NCBI GenBank assembly: GCA_038049695.1
Contig: CP142458.1
Coordinates: 61,971,501-62,035,500, forward strand
Direction of reading: 5' to 3'
Source of the DNA: Cinnamomum chago
Taxonomy: Eukaryota > Streptophyta > Magnoliopsida > Laurales > Lauraceae
Length of the DNA: 64,000 nucleotides
The translations under genes were made by a program, and so were the position numbers. Of this stretch, positions 46,655-56,768 are shown piece by piece. The first letter of the stretch is position 1, and each line of letters begins with the position of its first letter. The notes under the pieces are model-generated. The model did no database searches, was not told the origin of the DNA, and saw only the letters and a program-made list of their open reading frames with translations.

Positions 46655-47007
46655 CGTGACACATTATTCTAATAGATAGGAAGATCCGGCCATTAATGTT
46701 CACAAGCTCAAACTTTTATAAGGTTGGGAATGATCATTCATATCCATTGCAGATGTCTCACTCTGTTACCAAGCAAGACAGTCCATGAGGACCACCTGGG
46801 AGCCCAGAAGATCAATATGAACATGTCATCCAAACACCCCAGTTATATGCCATTGGATCTGATTGGATTTACACAAATTTGAATGGACTGGACCATGATA
46901 CATTTTAACACCATTAAACTTAGAGGAGATCAAAGGGTTGTTAGGATGATGGGTTGACTTGAAATTTCATATATGCATGGACTGGGTCCATTTGAGTCTC
47001 AATCCAT
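46655..47007 (+). repeat. Segmental direct repeat, copy 1 (~350 bp)
   Basis: This matches 49512-49857 nearly throughout, with shared blocks such as GATAGGAAGATCCGGCCATT and ATTTCATATATGCATGGACT and a few dozen differences or small indels by eye. The two copies bracket a ~2.5-kb interval holding an LTR-like unit and the TRIM complex. Confidence 0.85.
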
Positions 47008-48658
47008 CAGTTGATGTAATAAATTGATTAATTTCTTTATTTATCAATAAAATCATGCTTTCCTTTTATGATATGAATGTTATTTTATTACTTAATGCAT
47101 ATGACCAATACATAAGACATAATGGTTCATGAGATGAACCGGATCTCATTAGTATATTAGATGTGATATATGTATATGGATGAGATCCACATACGGGAGA
47201 CATGTGTTACAAATCTTATACTTAAAAATATCTTCACAACCAGTGATGAGACTAAGCATCTCATCTGATAAGGTTGCAGCACTTTGATCACTATGAGATA
47301 GTGTGATTTGTCTCGATCATTAGAATGGAAGATTCTGGATCACGGTGCTGGTACATTGGATGTATTGAAGGACCATGAGAAGCACCTTATGAAATACTGT
47401 CTCGATTTAATGACTGCTCTCATAATTCCCTATCAATATGCTCTCAATCCTAATACATTGATGAACTCAAGTTTCTATCTATTCATTTGCTTTGAGTCAC
47501 TAATGAGTGAGGCCAACTGTAAGTCAATACCTCGGTGTCTTGGGTATGTGGTAGTAGGACTGTGATAACATACAATGATCAAGATGAAATCTATCTACAT
47601 TATCCCCTTGTGCTAATTAATGGATTTATCATTAGTAAGTGCGCACCCATCTCGATTAAGAGTTAATTGGATGATATTAATTATCATTGTGATTAATTGG
47701 GGCTCAAGGATAATAAGATGTGGATCTAAGATTGGATGAGACAGATTTATTTCAATTGATCTATGGATATTGATAGAGTGACATACTTGTGGTAATTGGG
47801 AAGTTTAGGGTCTTCATTGTAATTTATTCCTAAGACCGGAGTGCAATTGTATTTATATAGTGGTGTTATTCGCAATTAACTGTTGACCCGGATTGCACAT
47901 GAGATGTGGGGTCGGTGTCCCAGTTGGAGCCAGCTTTCTAAGGAATCCCTAGTGGTCCCCACACTAGCCCAAGTATTAGAAAGATTCTATTATTATTTAA
48001 ACTCTAATAAGAAATAATTATAAACTTATTATTTCTATTTGAAGTTAGACTTCTAATAGTGGTAATAGTAGCATGAGAAGTTACTAATTTGTATGGAAGT
48101 GAGACTTCTTATACAATTAGTAAGAGAAGTAAGAAAAGGAGGTTGCATGATGACTATATAAGAGGAAACACCCCTTGGACGTCCAAGACACACAACCCAC
48201 GCTTAAGAGCCTCTAGTGCAAGTGTTGCACAACTCTTTTTCTCCTCTTCTCTCTTTTAGTTGCCTTCTAGTTCCTTAGAGTTTCTAGTAGTGTTTTCTTT
48301 TGGAGATCCCACGCATCTTCTTGAGAAAGGAGATTTGATAGAGGGTCATAGCGTGGAAGACAACAAGGTCTTGGAGATCTCTAATTGCTTTAAGAAGAGT
48401 TCTTGTTCTAGTTGATTGTCTTCTCCTCGATTAAAGCACTACCGAGCTCCAAAGGTATAATCTGCTTCTCCTCTTGTGGTAGATTATTTTGTTGCATGTA
48501 GTTGCTGATTTCTATTTTCTAAATAGGTTATATTATTGTACATGATTGATGAGAAGGAGGGATTGCATCATGGATTGGGTATATAGCCTTCTGGATAGTT
48601 GATCCCTGAGTCAAGTGGGTCAAAAAGTTTTGAAAACCTATCCACGAGGCCTACCTAC
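47008..48658 (+). mobile_element. LTR-like or transcript-like unit of unknown type
   Basis: This 1.6-kb stretch has no long ORF but has an LTR or promoter look. There is a TATA box, ACTATATAAGAGGAAAC (about 48154-48170), then a CT-rich leader-like stretch, and the region lies between two direct repeats. If the TRIM insertion is removed, the unit would end ...ATTCCAACA at about 49511, consistent with an LTR terminus. A matching second LTR, a primer-binding site or a confident TG start was not found, so this is only a candidate solo LTR. Confidence 0.35.
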
Positions 48659-48832
48659 TGTAACGCCCCACCCTTCACGCATGCATGATATTATCCGCTT
48701 TGACCCACTGGCCTCACGGTTTTGCTTCTGATGGGGCCTCAACCCATCAAAAGGCCTCATCAGAAGCAAAACCGTGAGGCCGGTGGGCCAAAGCGGACAA
48801 TATCATGCATGCGTGAAGGGTGGGGTGTTACA
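48659..48832. repeat. 75-bp-arm near-perfect hairpin made from a TRIM LTR
   Basis: Arm A (48659-48733) begins TGTAACGCCCCACCC. Arm B (48758-48832) ends GTGGGGTGTTACA. They are reverse complements with about 4 mismatches in 75, separated by a 24-nt loop. Arm B is the 3' part of the TRIM LTR (compare 48994-49174) in normal orientation. Arm A is the same piece inverted. A transcript would fold into a long double-stranded stem, a potential small-RNA source. Confidence 0.9.
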
Positions 48833-49498
48833 AATGGTATCAGAGTCGACTCTCGACTAATTCAAGTGTGGGTCCCCTGCCGTGACACTGGTGCAAATGG
48901 GTGGGTCTCCATGTGGGCGGGCTAAGAGAGCTGACAGGCTACAAGGACTGACAGGCTACTGCACAGGGACGTGCAGCCTTAAGGGGGGTGGATTGTGACG
49001 CCCCGGAGTCCCACATCGACTATAGAAAGGAAAGTGAATGAGATTATATGTAGAGCTTACACACTTACTTTGCATGAGGCCTTTTGATGGGTTGAGGCCC
49101 ATCAGAAGCAAAATCGTGAGGCCCGTGGGCCAAAACGGACAATATCATGCATGCGTGAAGGATGTGGCGTTACAAATGGTATCAGAGCCGACTCTCGATT
49201 AGTTCGAGTGTGAGTCTCCTGCTGTGGCCTGGTGCAAGTGGGCGGGTCTCCATGTGGGCAGGCCAAGAAGGCTGGCAGGCTACTGCACATGGACGTGCAG
49301 CCTTAAGGGGGGTGGAATGTGTCGCCCCAGAGTCCCACATCGACTATAGAGAGGAAAGTGAATGGGGTTATATGTAGAGCTTACACCCTTACTTTGAATG
49401 AGGCATTTTGATGGGTTGAGGCCCATCAAAAATAAAACCGTGAGGCCCGTGGGCTAAAGCGGATAATATCATACATGCGTGAAGGGTGGGGCGTTACA
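48758..49498 (+). mobile_element. Tandem TRIM retrotransposon (three LTR copies, two internal domains)
   Basis: LTR copies end at 48832 (truncated), 49174 and 49498. The two complete ones, 48994-49174 and 49318-49498, are both 181 bp and run TGTG(A/T)CGCCCC...GTTACA. Each of the first two LTRs is followed by AA and an initiator-Met primer-binding site (TGGTATCAGAGT at 48835, TGGTATCAGAGC at 49177), then a ~145-160 nt coding-free interior and polypurine tract AAGGGGGGTGGA (48981, 49305). This is the layout of terminal-repeat retrotransposons in miniature, which rely on other elements' proteins. Sharing a central LTR implies recombination between copies. With arm A included, the insertion is bounded by CCTAC (48654-48658) and CCTAA (49499-49503), a 4/5 target duplication. 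Confidence 0.88.
49177..49188 (+). other. Initiator methionine tRNA primer-binding site of the TRIM
   Basis: TGGTATCAGAGC begins two bases after the LTR ends. It is complementary to the 3' end of plant initiator tRNA-Met and would prime minus-strand DNA synthesis. The equivalent site of the first unit, 48835-48846, differs at the last base. Confidence 0.9.
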
Positions 49499-49511
49499 CC
49501 TAATTCCAACA

Positions 49512-49857
49512 CGTGACACATTATTCCAGTAGATAGGAAGATCCGGCCATTAATGTTCACAAGCTCAAACTTTTATAATGTTGGGAATGATCATTCATAT
49601 CCATTGCAAATGTCTCACTCGGTTACCATGCAAGACGGTCCATGACGACCACCTGGGAGCCCCAGAAGATCAATATGAACATGTCATCCGAACACCCCCT
49701 TATATGCCATTGGATCTGATTGGATTTACACAAATTTGACTGGACTGGACCATTTTTAACACCATTAAACTTTGAGGAGATCAAAGGGTTAGGATGATGG
49801 GTTGACTCGAAATTTCATATATGCATGGACTGGGCCCATTTGGGTCTTTCTATCCAT
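49512..49857 (+). repeat. Segmental direct repeat, copy 2
   Basis: This is the second copy of the 46655-47007 segment, starting 13 bp after the TRIM's last LTR. After about 49857 the two copies diverge completely. Confidence 0.85.
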
Positions 49858-50140
49858 TATCTCATCCTTGATTTGTGGGGCCCCAGATGGGTCATCTATC
49901 TGATGATTGAAAGGCCTAGATCCTCAATCAAATATAACAAAATATCTCAATAATAGATATACGATGGACAAGCCTCAGATCAAGGAACCAACGGCTTAAA
50001 ATAAGTGGATTGTCAATCTAATGTGGGAAAATGCTTCTGATCTTTGATCCAAGACATAATATATGTGAATCATTGATTAGTGGTCAAAAAGCATAGATCA
50101 TTGATCCGAGGACCAAAAGAATGTAGATAATTTGATCTAA

Positions 50141-50866
50141 GAGTTTTTTTGTATATACCCCCTAGGCTTTATAGAATTTATAAATAGGCCCCTGTGGTTT
50201 CAGTATTTGCATATATCCCATACCTTTTCAATTTAATACCTTCCATATCCCCAAATTTACTAGTCATAGCGACCACCAAAAGATTTGTATTGAATTTTTA
50301 AAAAATGACAACTTTGCCCTTAAGTTAAATTAAAAAAATATAAGTATGTCATTATCTATAAAAATACCATTATTTTATCCCAAGTCCCATTAATCTCTCT
50401 CAAATTCTCCCATGCACATGACATGACCTAATCATGCATTTGAGTCTTTCATTAATCTAATTGGGGGTTGTGCACGGATTGGGTCAATTATAACCAATTA
50501 TAAGTACAAGTGTAGATTTTCTTTATGATCGATTTAGATTTCGTGAAATGGGCCCCGTATTGATAAAACTGGATTTATATAGGGTTACTCTCTCTCACTG
50601 AATGTACTATAGTAATTGTTAACATTAAAAGATTTAAAGAAAAACAAATTCAAGCTTTTGAAAATATGCATATATGAATAAAGAGACGGACAAAATGTCA
50701 TTTTACTCTAAAAAACTTATGGTGATTATAAGGATACTAATTTTGGGACATAAAAGGTATTAAAATGAAAAGGCAGGAGGGTATATATAAATAATGAAAC
50801 TATGGGAGTCTGTTTACAAATCCTATAAACCTTAGCGTGGTTTATACAAAAAAAAAAAAAAAACTC
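50141..50866. mobile_element. MULE-type TIR transposon D, 726 bp
   Basis: The left end reads GAGTTTTTTTGTATATACC. The right end, reverse-complemented, reads GAG, a long T run, then GTATAAACC. Similarity continues for ~110 bp (TTTATAGRATTTRTAAA, GTTTCA-TATTT, CCTTTTCA-TTTAATACCTT). Flanking 9-mers TTGATCTAA (50132-50140 and 50867-50875) are identical, as expected for Mutator-type insertion. There is no ORF of note. Confidence 0.85.
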
Positions 50867-50875
50867 TTGATCTAA

Positions 50876-51828
50876 CAGATCCAAAGCATTTCAGCCATTG
50901 GACTGCTGATCAGAGCTTTCAAGTTGTTAATCAATGATCCACAGGTACTATGTTTTTAATTCTCAGATCTTAGACTTTTTAAATGTTAGATCAATAAGTA
51001 CATCTTTAAGCTGCTGGATCTTTGATACAAGGCTTTTCCATTGTATATCCGTCCTTGGGCCTGGACCTGGACTGTGACAACCTCAAGGTAACTTAACTGG
51101 AGGGACCTGATTGAGATGCCCTAAACATCTATGGGCTTTTTAAATATTATCAATTGTTGAAAGTGACATCATTAGGATACTTTAATGACAAAGACATGAG
51201 CAAAATCAAAGAGAAAAAAAGAAAGAGTTGAAGAGGGCCCCACCCTTTTAGGTACATTCAAATTTATTGAAGATGGAGCCTTTGGGGCAAAGCTGGGTTT
51301 TTTTAGAATCAGAAAATTCTTTAGGACAAGAACAACAATTAAATAACAAAGGAAAAGATAAATGGTCTCCTCCATTCCAATTAGGATAAGGGCATCCAAT
51401 GAGGTTCAAATCTATCAACCAGTGAAGGTTCAAATGTCTTTATTAAGGAGCCATATTTGGGTATGCTTATTGTAGCAAGTGACTCTTTGAATGTTATTAG
51501 CTGCTGACAGTTGATAGACTTAGGAAGTATCATTTTGTTTTGAACAAGATCAATTTTATTTTACAGCAGAGTGACTTTAGAGGAGCCACTGACCTAGTGG
51601 ATGAGTCGGCCAAATAGTGAGTAGATAAAGACTGAATACATATTGATAGATCTTTGTAGCTACAACAGTGTTTTGTGCTTTTATACTTGGCAAACTCTAT
51701 ACCTTCCCTCTTTTTTTCCCAAAAGGATGTAGACTATTAAAGAGAGTTTCTGTGTGTGACCTTTTCTTAGAGCCTTGTATCTGGGTGTCTATCTTGGCAA
51801 GGGAGTTGCTGTTTGCTAAGGGTGTACA
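50876..51828. other. Intergenic DNA, no gene recognised
   Basis: This contains repeated GATC-rich phrases of the kind 'TGATCC.AG..C', with no coding sequence. Short frames on the minus strand (51172-51433) have no recognised similarity. Confidence 0.5.
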
Positions 51829-52335
51829 AAAATTCTGTCGATCCGTCGATCCGATCTGCAGATTTTGATCCGATCAAAAGGCCAACGGATTGGTGATGAA
51901 TTGTAAATTATATAATCCGTTAACAGCGGATTGGTGGCGGATTTCACCCTTAATCCGCGGATTCAATCCGATCCTATCCGCCGTCATTAAATATAAATAA
52001 ATATATATATATAATAAGTAAAAAAAAAATGTAAGGACAATATGTAACCTTATGAATAGAAGAGGATATGATAGGCATACAACTCTCAACTCATGCCCCT
52101 TTAATTCAGTGGATTCAGAATTCATGGGTTTTTTTCTTTTTCTTTTTTTTCTCCATGTAATGTACAAGGACGGATTGAACGGATTAATTCGATCCAATCC
52201 GCTCCTGCACAGATCGGATCGGATCGGATTTCAACAGCTATGGATTGGTGACGGATTTCAAATTCATTAATCCATAGATAACGGATTGGTGACGGATTTG
52301 GCCCAATCCGCACCAATCCAATCCGTGTATACCAT
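51829..52335. mobile_element. Possible hAT-like TIR element with CGGATTGGTG repeats
   Basis: The ends are weakly inverted: the left starts AGGGTGTACA and the right, reverse-complemented, has TGGTATACACGG. Both halves are packed with GGATTGGTGACGGATTT-like units (near 51888, 51931, 52243 and 52283) and ATCCGATC words, including GATCGGATCGGATCGGAT near 52212. No 8-bp target duplication was found, so the boundaries and class are uncertain. Confidence 0.45.
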
Positions 52336-54559
52336 ATAACATAATGCTTGCACATTGACTAGTTACATCCTTTCAAAGAGTCATGGTGCGATCAACAAAG
52401 CAATGGATACCTGAGTGGGCCACTTTCATGGTACAGTTTTTCTGAAGAAGAAATCTTTCTTTCCTTGGGAATGGGCCATGCTGGTCTAATTCCTTGATGC
52501 CTGAACATCTGGCGCAGAACTTGCCTAAGCGGCTAGGCTTCTTTTTAGGCAATATGGAAGAGGCTTTGGCCTGTCTGTGTTCAAGGCCCAACTGCTAGTT
52601 AGAAGTGGCTTGGAATATTGCCTCTGCTTTTCCTCCCTCCCAAATTGAGTTGGCTCCACCTTTAGATTGAACTTATAAAATCACATGATTAAAATATAAA
52701 AACAAACACATTCAGTTATACTTCTAAGCCTATTTTGTCGATAGCATTGACATCAAGGAGCCTAGATGTTAATGGATTAAAACATCACTATCAAAGAGAA
52801 GCATAACTTTTTTAAAAGGTAATCTTTATGGATCAAAATGTCACAATCAAAGTTAATTTAATACTAACAAAAAATAAAAAAATAAATTCTCTCTTACTAC
52901 TAACATTCATCCTTACCAATCAAACCTAATGCTCAAACTTATTTTTACTCAAAATCAAGCCTAATTTACTCAGATTTTTTTGGTTTTTTTTTTTTTTTGT
53001 CAGATCTCATAATCCAAATTAAAATTGGTCAGAATATTACACATAAATATGGGTTTTCTCAGTTTTTCTAATCAAACTCATACCGTGTTTACCTGCCTGA
53101 GTAAGTAGGATCCAATATATTAAATACATGTACATTTTTTAAATATTTTAGTACTTGGTTTCAAATCTTTCTTCTTCACTGGCATTTTCCATTATCAGAA
53201 CTAGAGCTCATTTGGGCATTTGGTTACATCCAAATAACTTCTATGATCCCTTTACATATGTATATAGCACAATTTCATATTCATGCATAAAAGTCAAATG
53301 ACTCCCTTCTTAATCTTTCACTAGCCCAATGACCAGTTTTAGAATGGTATCTCCCTACACTGCAAAATAAATAATCACATATTAAAAAAAAAATCACTTC
53401 TTTCTATAGGACAAGTTGGATAAAATAGAAATAGAGAAATTGAAGCAAAAATTGTATAGTTACATAGAAACAATGAAATATGAGTGGTTTGATGGAAAAA
53501 TGAGTGGGTAGTTGCATGAGTAGTTACATAATTGTCGGTCAAAATTATAACCGACGGTCAAAATTAAGGCCAAAACCTCCTAACTTAATATATTATAATG
53601 GAGTTCATTCGACAATGAAATCTTATGTATTCTATGCCAAAAAAAAAAAAGAAACCTGTGAATAAATATATGATCATAACACCCATACCCTACTTATGGC
53701 TCTAATACAAGACTACTTAGCACTCATTTAAATCTTTTTTTACATCCAAAATCAACTACAACCAGCAATTAATTAAGCATAGGTGTCACAGGCCATGACC
53801 TGTGGTTTTCTTTCTTCCTGCTTTTTTTTTTTTTGGAAGGTGCAAAGCATGGTAGGATGGCTCCTACCCATTTGCTACTCTCTCTGGTCGAGAGGGGCAT
53901 CAGAGTAGGATGCCAGCTACCGTAAAATAAGCTACAGGGCTACAACCAACATGAAAGAGCCCGCAAGCCAGGCCAGGTCCAAAAACCAAAAGCAAAAGCC
54001 ATTGGTCGGGCCAACCCTTGGCGTAAAATACTGAGAAAAACAGATCCACACCAAAGTCGGACGCAGAACAAGCAGCCAATATTCAATTTTAGGTAATATG
54101 ATATTAAAAAAATATAGTTTTTAGGAGAGATTTTTGAAATTTATGGTAATATGTCGGGTCTTAGGTCTACAGGTTCGAACCAAGGTGGAACAGGATCCGG
54201 ATCCAATTACTTGTCGGGGCCTAAATAAGGACCAATATCCGGTTTTTAACGGATCGGAACCTCCGGGTAATCAGAGAATCGGGGATCCATTTACATTCCT
54301 AGTCGTCTCCAAGGAAATTAGTCTGGGTCTTGAATAAAAATCACGCATTGAGATACTTGTAGTCAGCCAACTCTCTAGTCACAGGTAGTATGCTGCTATA
54401 TGATCATCGATTTCATTCATAAGGTCATCAGCTTCATTCACCTTTCTCAAGCAAGCCAAAGGTTGAAGATCCTCCCTTAAGATGCCTATGGAGAAACTAT
54501 CGTAAGAGGCAATCAGAAATTTCCAAATATAAGCAGAGTAAACATCCTCATACAAGGTG
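52336..54559. other. Intergenic DNA with a possible antisense LINE tail
   Basis: No gene is supported. At about 53822-54080 a T-run is followed by ~250 bp of markedly more GC-rich sequence that, on the minus strand, would be a 3' region ending in poly-A, as for a 5'-truncated LINE. No reading frame or target duplication confirms this. The remainder is AT-rich with short frames only. Confidence 0.4.
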
Positions 54560-54822
54560 TTCTAGGAATAACTAGAGGCAGATCCCAAGTTGCAGCAAGT
54601 GAAGGAGAGGAGTCGAGATTGTGGATGTCTTGGGAGAGCTTGCCAAGTCCTCTTATGAGTTCCTAAAAATTCAGAAATTATTTTCCTTTCAAACATTCTG
54701 AATAAAAGGAGTAAAACAAATTCCTGTAACACTGAGATTATCTTCCTTCCTATTGTTACAGCTGCCTGAGAACTTAAGCATCTGATCTTCAACAGAAGTT
54801 CCTCTGTGGTGGCTGGGACCAA
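54560..54822 (-). pseudogene. L1-type LINE remnant, 3' part (downstream of the copia insertion)
   Basis: Read on the minus strand, this continues the LINE fragment at 61485-61790. One frame contains TEELLLKIRCLSSQAAVTIG and ERKIISEFLGTHKRTWQAL, reminiscent of the C-terminal tail after the zf-RVT domain (the ERN-R-F-type block). The reading changes frame more than once, so it is dead. The assignment depends on the clearer zf-RVT sequence across the insertion. Confidence 0.6.
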
Positions 54823-54827
54823 ACTTT
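54823..54827. other. Target-site duplication ACTTT (left)
   Basis: ACTTT here is repeated exactly at 61480-61484, immediately outside the two LTRs. Five base pairs is the usual duplication for Ty1/copia integrases. Confidence 0.93.
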
Positions 54828-55620
54828 TGTTGGAAAAATGGCTAAGAGCTACACTAGTGTTTTGTCAACTTTGAGCCAAAAACTAAGTGGGACCCACTTA
54901 TCCTTTTGGGTGGGAATACATGGGAATGTAATCTACTCCATGAGTAGATTATGGACATGTATTGAGTTGCTCTAATCCATTTAGGAGTGAATGAGAAATT
55001 GCCTCCTAAATACCATTACTTGAATATGTTAAACATGGAAACAAAGGGAGTGGTGAACTTGCTTCCCACATTGCTTGGGAGCAAAACATTCATTGGGTAT
55101 AAATATACTTACCTTGGTAGTATAAGATGAGCCCCAAGGGGCATCACACTTTTGTGGAGGAGGGAGGACCTAGATCAAGCTCCACACACGCGCGCCGCCC
55201 TGCCCCTCACCGAACCGGGCTTGGGCTTCACGCGCGAGGTGGGTTGAGCCCATTTAGTATTTTTTGGAGAAATTTTATTTAATAATTTTTTTCTTTTTAC
55301 AAATGGGATGTGTCTTTAGTGGTGTGTCCTTTCGCATCTGAAAGGGTGTGTCTCCAACCTCAAGAGGTGTGCTGTTGAAGCTCGTAAGCACCATTGCGGG
55401 GGCGAATTTATCTTAAGGACATAGTGTTTTAACACTAGCCTTGATCAATAATCTTCTGCGAATTCTGTGATTAATTATTTCAACAACAGGATACTGTTTT
55501 CTGCCTTCAAACAGTAAGTAAAATTTCCATTACATGTTTTGAGTTAAGGTTGTTCTGTTTCACTGTTGTGAGGACTGTATCCTATATACCGAACTATTAC
55601 TGTATGTACTCTCCCTAACA
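54828..55620 (+). repeat. 5' LTR of the copia element (793 bp)
   Basis: It begins TGTTGG and ends CCTAACA. A TATA box TATAAATA lies at 55098-55105, so transcription should start about 55130. Compared with the 3' LTR it lacks a 269-bp block after CAAGAGGTGT (55370), and it has smaller differences around the CACGCGCGCC stretch (about 55190). Confidence 0.95.
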
Positions 55621-55907
55621 ATCTTAAGACAAACTTTCTTATCAAGTTCTGAGTACACTCTGTTATCAGTTCTACTTCAGTATTTCTAGTTTCCGTCTTT
55701 GTCAGTTTTGCTACTGGTTTCTTTCTTTTCTGTTTCTGAAACAAGTAGCAAAACTTCAATCTGTTATGTTATTTACTTTCTGTTTGCCTCAGTATACAGT
55801 AACCAATATCTGGTTACCATATAGTCTGAGTTTTAATTTACAGTACTGTTACTTTGTAAGTCTGCAGTATACTTTGTGTTTATTTTATTTTTGTTATGTT
55901 AACAGTA
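55621..55907 (+). other. Untranslated leader of the copia element
   Basis: This lies between the 5' LTR and the gag start codon. A primer-binding site is expected directly after the LTR, but no good tRNA-complementary stretch starts there. The nearest match to the initiator-Met site TGGTATCAGAGC is TGTTATCAGTTC at 55661, forty bases in and imperfect. The site may be mutated or use another tRNA. Confidence 0.5.
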
Positions 55908-56768
55908 ATGGGTATTGAGAAGAATATTCATGTTGGAACCCCTACCCCTCTTATGGTGAACCATGGGGAGAAACCTAAGAAGTTCAATGGTACATAATTC
56001 AAGAGATGGCAACAGAAAATGTTGTTCTATCTCACTACCTTGAACCGGGCTAGGTTCCTCCATGAAGAAGCTTCTGCTTTGATAGATGGTCAGAAAGACA
56101 AGCAGGTAGTTGCTGCTGTAGAAGCTTGGAAGCATGCTGACTTCCTCTGTCGAAACTATATTCTCAATGGACTAGACAACACATTATATAATGTGTACTG
56201 TTCATTGAAGACTGCTAAGGAATTATGGGATTCTCTTGATAAAAAGTACAAGACTGAAGATGCTGGAATTAAGAAATTCGTTGTTGGTAGATTCCTTGAC
56301 TACAAGATGATCGATTCCAAAGCAGTTATCAATCAAGTTCAGGAACTTCAGGTAATTCTCCATGAAATTCATGCAGAAGGAATGTCTCTTAGTGAGTCTT
56401 TCCAAGTGACAACAATCATTGAAAAATTGCCACCACTTTGGAAGGATTTTAAGAACTACAATAAGCATAAGCGAAAGGAGATGAAACTTGAAGATCTGAT
56501 TGTAAGATTGAGGATAGAGGAAGACAATCGTGCATCTGAGAAGAAAGCAGGAAAAACTTTCACTGAAGCTAAGACAAATGTGGTGGAACATGGGCAAAAT
56601 CTCAAGAAGAGAAAGAACAACCTCAACGGTCCAAAACAAGGTTCCAATGACAACAAGAAGTTCAAAGGGACATGCTATGTGTGCGACAAACCAGGCCACT
56701 ATGCTAAGGACTGTCATAAGCGCAAGGACCAAGGCAATACGAGTAAGAACCCGCGCAGGCCAACATGA
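55908..56768 (+). pseudogene. Copia gag (UBN2-type) with CCHC zinc knuckle, broken
   Basis: The frame starts ATG 55908 and ends TGA 56766-56768, 286 codons. An in-frame TAA at 55995-55997 (codon 30) interrupts it just before FKRWQQKMLFYLTTL, a hallmark of copia gag. The middle, including LCRNYILNGL and KELWDSLDKKY, is the UBN2 capsid-like region. Near the C-terminus CYVCDKPGHYAKDC is a canonical CX2CX4HX4C zinc knuckle for RNA binding. Gag would form the virus-like particle. The frame then ends, and pol continues in a different frame. Confidence 0.9.

Noticed and set aside
51829..52335. Telomere- or centromere-like satellite
   Set aside because: The GGATTGGTGACGGATTT units are few, irregular and bounded by weak inverted ends; better seen as a transposon-internal repeat.
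55661..55672. TGTTATCAGTTC as the copia primer-binding site
   Set aside because: It lies 40 bp inside the LTR boundary and mismatches the initiator-tRNA complement at three positions; listed only as the nearest match.
56740..56768. Programmed -1 frameshift between copia gag and pol
   Set aside because: No slippery heptamer or downstream structure was recognised and most plant copia elements use a single gag-pol frame, so an indel mutation is simpler. The ATGA overlap is probably chance.
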